17,703 nt of DNA, taken from Triparma columacea. Lineage: Eukaryota > Sar > Bolidophyceae > Parmales > Triparmaceae. The stretch spans positions 18,589-36,291 of the forward strand of contig BRYA01000462.1 in the NCBI GenBank assembly GCA_030267965.1, in the 5' to 3' direction. Positions 15,741 to 17,703 of the stretch are shown here, piece by piece. A model generated the notes under the pieces. The model had not been told where the DNA came from, searched no databases, and saw only the letters and a program-made list of their open reading frames with translations. Position numbers and translations under genes: made by a program. The stretch's first letter is position 1. Each line of letters opens with the position of its first letter.

Positions 15741-17180
15741 ATGCATCACGTAGTTTTCGGGGTCTTGTCGGCAATGGAAGCCGCAAGCAATGTAAATTTA
15801 CGGTTTCACGGCCCCCTTACCTTCTTCCTAAACAACTTATTTTGGGAAATGGCAACCGCACGTGTTGAGGTCCTCAAGCGCATTGAGACTCTCGTAGGGT
15901 CGATTGTGACCTCATTGAACTCCTTCAATAAGGACAGTAAGGGGTATGTCCCCTTTTTGAGCTCTGCAAATTTGATGGAGGGAGGCCGAGAGGTAGACGA
16001 GGAGAGTTTTCAAGGGATGGATGGACTTCAGGGGGAGTTTCAATACAGTAATGACGATGATGATGACGATAGTGATGACGATAGTGATGTTGACGAAACG
16101 ACGAGTGAGTCTAGCGATGATAGAGGGTCGATAGATCGGGACAGTGAGTCGGGAGAAAGACAATTGAGGGCAGTCAATGATGGTGCGCATCCCTCCTTCT
16201 CCAAGAAGATGACGCCCACTAGCTCAAAGTCGTTCGCAAACGTCGTCTTGGTCCTAGATTACGTGCATGCCCTGCTAACGGCTGGGAAGACGACCACAAT
16301 TAGGGAGCTTTACTATCATTACGTGACCCACTTCAAGTCTCAGACCGAGTGCAACACTGCGATCCACGACGCCGCCAGGCTCCTCGACGTCGAGAGGGGT
16401 TGCCTGGGCCTCTTCGCTAGCTCTAAGGGCTGGATCGCTGGGAGCATATCCTTCTCCAATTGCCCGGGTGCTGCGAACTCCATTCCTCCTCTGTCAGCGC
16501 AAGGTCGCCCGATAACTTCATCGTGGTTGACCCCCTCCGGACCCACCATTCTCCCTAAGCCCTACAGCAAGTCCTTGGTCCCCGTCACTTCCGCCCCCCT
16601 CGACCCCTCCCGTACCTTCTTCCATTCCGACGCCAAGTGCATAATCGTAATAGAGAAGGAGGGAATCTACACCCGCCTCGTCGAGGACAGGTTCTTCGAC
16701 GTTTGCCCCTGCATCCTCGTGACCGGCAAAGGTTACCCCGACCTCGCCACCCGCGCCTGCGTCTCCACCCTCTCCTCCGCCCTGGACATCCCCGTCCTCG
16801 GTGTCTGCGACTGCAACCCACACGGGCTGGGGGTACTGGCGAGCTACAGGAGGGGTAACGCTAGGAACGTCAGGGACGGTGGGGCGTACGAGAGCGACGT
16901 GAAGTGGCTGGGCTTGAGGCCTACCCAGGTTCTGGAGATGAGGAGGAAGGGGGAGCTACCGGAGAGCGTGTTTCAGAGGGCGACGGAGAGGGATAAGAGC
17001 AGGGCGAAAGGGATGCTGAAGGACGAATTCGCGGGAGGGAACGAGGGAATCAAGGAGGAGGTTGATATCATGATTGAGGAGGGTTGGAAGGTCGAGCTCG
17101 AGGCACTCGCTTGGAAAGGGGTGGACTACTTGAGCGGAACTTGGCTCCCCGGCTTGGTCCTCGGCGGGGATTACCTTTAG
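15741..17180 (+). CDS. SPO11: SPO11 / topoisomerase VI subunit A-like protein
   Basis: One uninterrupted frame gives 479 residues from ATG 15741; the frame opens at 15687 but has no earlier ATG. The winged-helix catalytic region shows TIRELYYHYVTHFKSQ, with tandem tyrosines Y191-Y192 (the second is the likely DNA-attacking residue), followed by LLDVERGCLGLFASSKGWIAG. The TOPRIM domain has IIVIEKEGIY (acidic E305/E307) and GVCDCNPHGLGVL, where the usual D-x-D appears as D357-C-N359. VKWLGLRPTQV near the C-terminus also fits. SPO11 makes meiotic double-strand breaks; the related TOP6A works with subunit B in decatenation, and the sequence alone does not settle which paralogue this is. An acidic run at about 103-134 (DDDDDDSDDDSDVDE) is inserted before the catalytic domain. 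The gene is divergent from SRP68 and convergent with the APC8-like gene. Confidence 0.85.
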   Translation: MHHVVFGVLSAMEAASNVNLRFHGPLTFFLNNLFWEMATARVEVLKRIETLVGSIVTSLNSFNKDSKGYVPFLSSANLMEGGREVDEESFQGMDGLQGEFQYSNDDDDDDSDDDSDVDETTSESSDDRGSIDRDSESGERQLRAVNDGAHPSFSKKMTPTSSKSFANVVLVLDYVHALLTAGKTTTIRELYYHYVTHFKSQTECNTAIHDAARLLDVERGCLGLFASSKGWIAGSISFSNCPGAANSIPPLSAQGRPITSSWLTPSGPTILPKPYSKSLVPVTSAPLDPSRTFFHSDAKCIIVIEKEGIYTRLVEDRFFDVCPCILVTGKGYPDLATRACVSTLSSALDIPVLGVCDCNPHGLGVLASYRRGNARNVRDGGAYESDVKWLGLRPTQVLEMRRKGELPESVFQRATERDKSRAKGMLKDEFAGGNEGIKEEVDIMIEEGWKVELEALAWKGVDYLSGTWLPGLVLGGDYL

Positions 17181-17286
17181 ATGAATGAAGAGCGCGGCGG
17201 GGGAGTTACGGTAGACTACATGATACATACGAAAGGTTGGGTTGGATTAGGTTATTCATATTTTCAAAAAAAAGCTTTCTCCCTTG
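17181..17286. other. Convergent 3' intergenic region
   Basis: These 106 bp separate the SPO11 stop and the APC8-like stop. A run of eight A residues near 17265-17273 and general AT-richness fit the 3' ends of both transcripts. No structured terminator or RNA gene is seen. Confidence 0.4.
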
Positions 17287-17629
17287 TTACGACTTCGCCT
17301 GTCTTCTGCTCCTAATATCCCTAAGCAGTGCCTGCGCCTCCTCCTTCTCCGGTCCCGGGTACTCCAGTAGTCTGCTGCACATGAGCGCCGCGTTCTCATA
17401 GTTGTGTATGTTCTTAAAGTACTGTGCCAGGAACAATAGTGCCTCTGCTGATCCTGCGTCGACGGAGCTGCCGAGGTTGTCGATAAGACGGAGGTAGCAG
17501 TCGGCGGCCTTCTTGACGTCGCCCTCCTCCCTGTAGAGCTTGGCGAGCTTCTTGGTGGCAAGGTTCTCCCTATCGTTGGTGATGACTGCCCTCTCGTAGC
17601 TCTTTATGGCCTCCTGCCTCCTGTCAAGG
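17287..17629 (-). CDS. APC8/CDC23-like anaphase-promoting complex TPR subunit, last exon only
   Basis: On the minus strand a frame of 114 codons plus one base runs from an AACAG acceptor (intron end at 17630) to TAA at 17289-17287. It begins LDRRQEAIKSYERAV, passes through LATKKLAKLYREEGDVKKAA and ends PGPEKEEAQALLRDIRSRRQAKS. The TPR-type helices and the GPEKEEAxALLR-like tail match my recollection of the C-terminus of APC8/CDC23, a TPR scaffold subunit of the anaphase-promoting complex; other APC TPR subunits are less likely. The upstream exons lie beyond the window. The bases 17630-17703 read as a C/T-rich intron on this strand, although an exon reading (HPNSLDRR) stays open for a few codons. 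Confidence is limited by the short fragment. Confidence 0.7.
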
Positions 17630-17638
17630 CTGTTGGGG

Positions 17639-17703
17639 TGGAGGGGGGGTGGAGGGGGGGTGGAGGGGGGGTGGAGGGGGGGTGGAGGGGGGGGGGGGGG
17701 GGG
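17639..17703. repeat. 11-bp tandem repeat TGGAGGGGGGG (five copies) ending in poly-G
   Basis: TGGAGGGGGGG repeats exactly every 11 bp from 17639 to 17693, followed by G only to the window end. On the minus strand it is CCCCCCCTCCA, which would serve as the pyrimidine tract of the APC8-like intron. The long G run may form G-quadruplexes and is a likely sequencing or assembly stop. Confidence 0.9.

Noticed and set aside
16518..16858. Gly- or Arg-rich open frames on both strands within SPO11
   Set aside because: They are shadow frames of the GC-rich TOPRIM-coding region.
17256..17561. Minus-strand Arg-rich 101-codon open frame at the right end
   Set aside because: Another minus frame over the same bases gives a TPR protein resembling APC8. 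The Arg-rich frame is its shadow.
1..17703. tRNA or rRNA genes, CRISPR arrays, bacterial operon signals
   Set aside because: No tRNA B-box-type sequence in a cloverleaf context, no rRNA-like stretch and no spaced palindromic repeats were seen. Introns and gene content are eukaryotic.

Overview
The window is nuclear DNA from a gene-dense eukaryote. Ten protein genes, nearly all complete, sit head-to-head or tail-to-tail with gaps of about 95-520 bp. Most are broken by short GT-AG introns (about 50-220 nt, many ending CGCAG) that splice in frame between exons of one recognisable protein. The mix suggests a unicellular alga, most likely a stramenopile relative of diatoms or bolidophytes: a BspA-like leucine-rich-repeat array, a voltage-sensor membrane protein, a possible flagellar PGYSGH protein, 2-oxoglutarate oxygenases, and conserved SRP68, SPO11 and APC8. 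The lineage is inferred from style and content, not from a marker gene. Both window ends cut through a gene, and the right end dissolves into an 11-bp G-rich repeat and poly-G.

Layout. 1-1187 (-): BspA-like LRR protein, open at the left edge. 1527-3586 (+): EGF-like exon spliced to a multi-pass voltage-sensor protein. 3920-6747 (+): six-exon RRM protein with a mitochondrial-type N-terminus. 6898-7746 (-): intronless basic protein with an IPGYSGH motif. 7841-9668 (+): five-exon putative 2OG/Fe(II)-oxygenase-like protein, divergent from the previous gene across only 94 bp. 9896-11373 (-): TKL-like kinase with a long activation-segment insert and a C-terminal CaaX box. 11489-11678: a 190-bp hAT-type MITE with perfect 8-bp target-site duplications. 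11893-13431 (-): protein with two tandem 2OG-Fe(II) dioxygenase domains. 13680-15550 (-): SRP68. 15741-17180 (+): SPO11/Topo VI A-like protein. 17287-17629 (-): last exon of an APC8/CDC23-like TPR protein.

The genes do not form one pathway. SRP68 (protein targeting), SPO11 (meiotic breaks) and APC8 (cell-cycle ubiquitin ligase) are ordinary housekeeping or meiotic genes. The most unusual items are the EGF-plus-voltage-sensor protein with no recognisable pore, the intact hAT MITE, the double dioxygenase, the prenylatable kinase, the recently homogenised LRR array, and a short motif (core GCTTCGCTC) found only in introns and intergenic DNA here.

All exon joins were worked out by eye from splice consensus and reading frame. 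No transcript data or database search was available.
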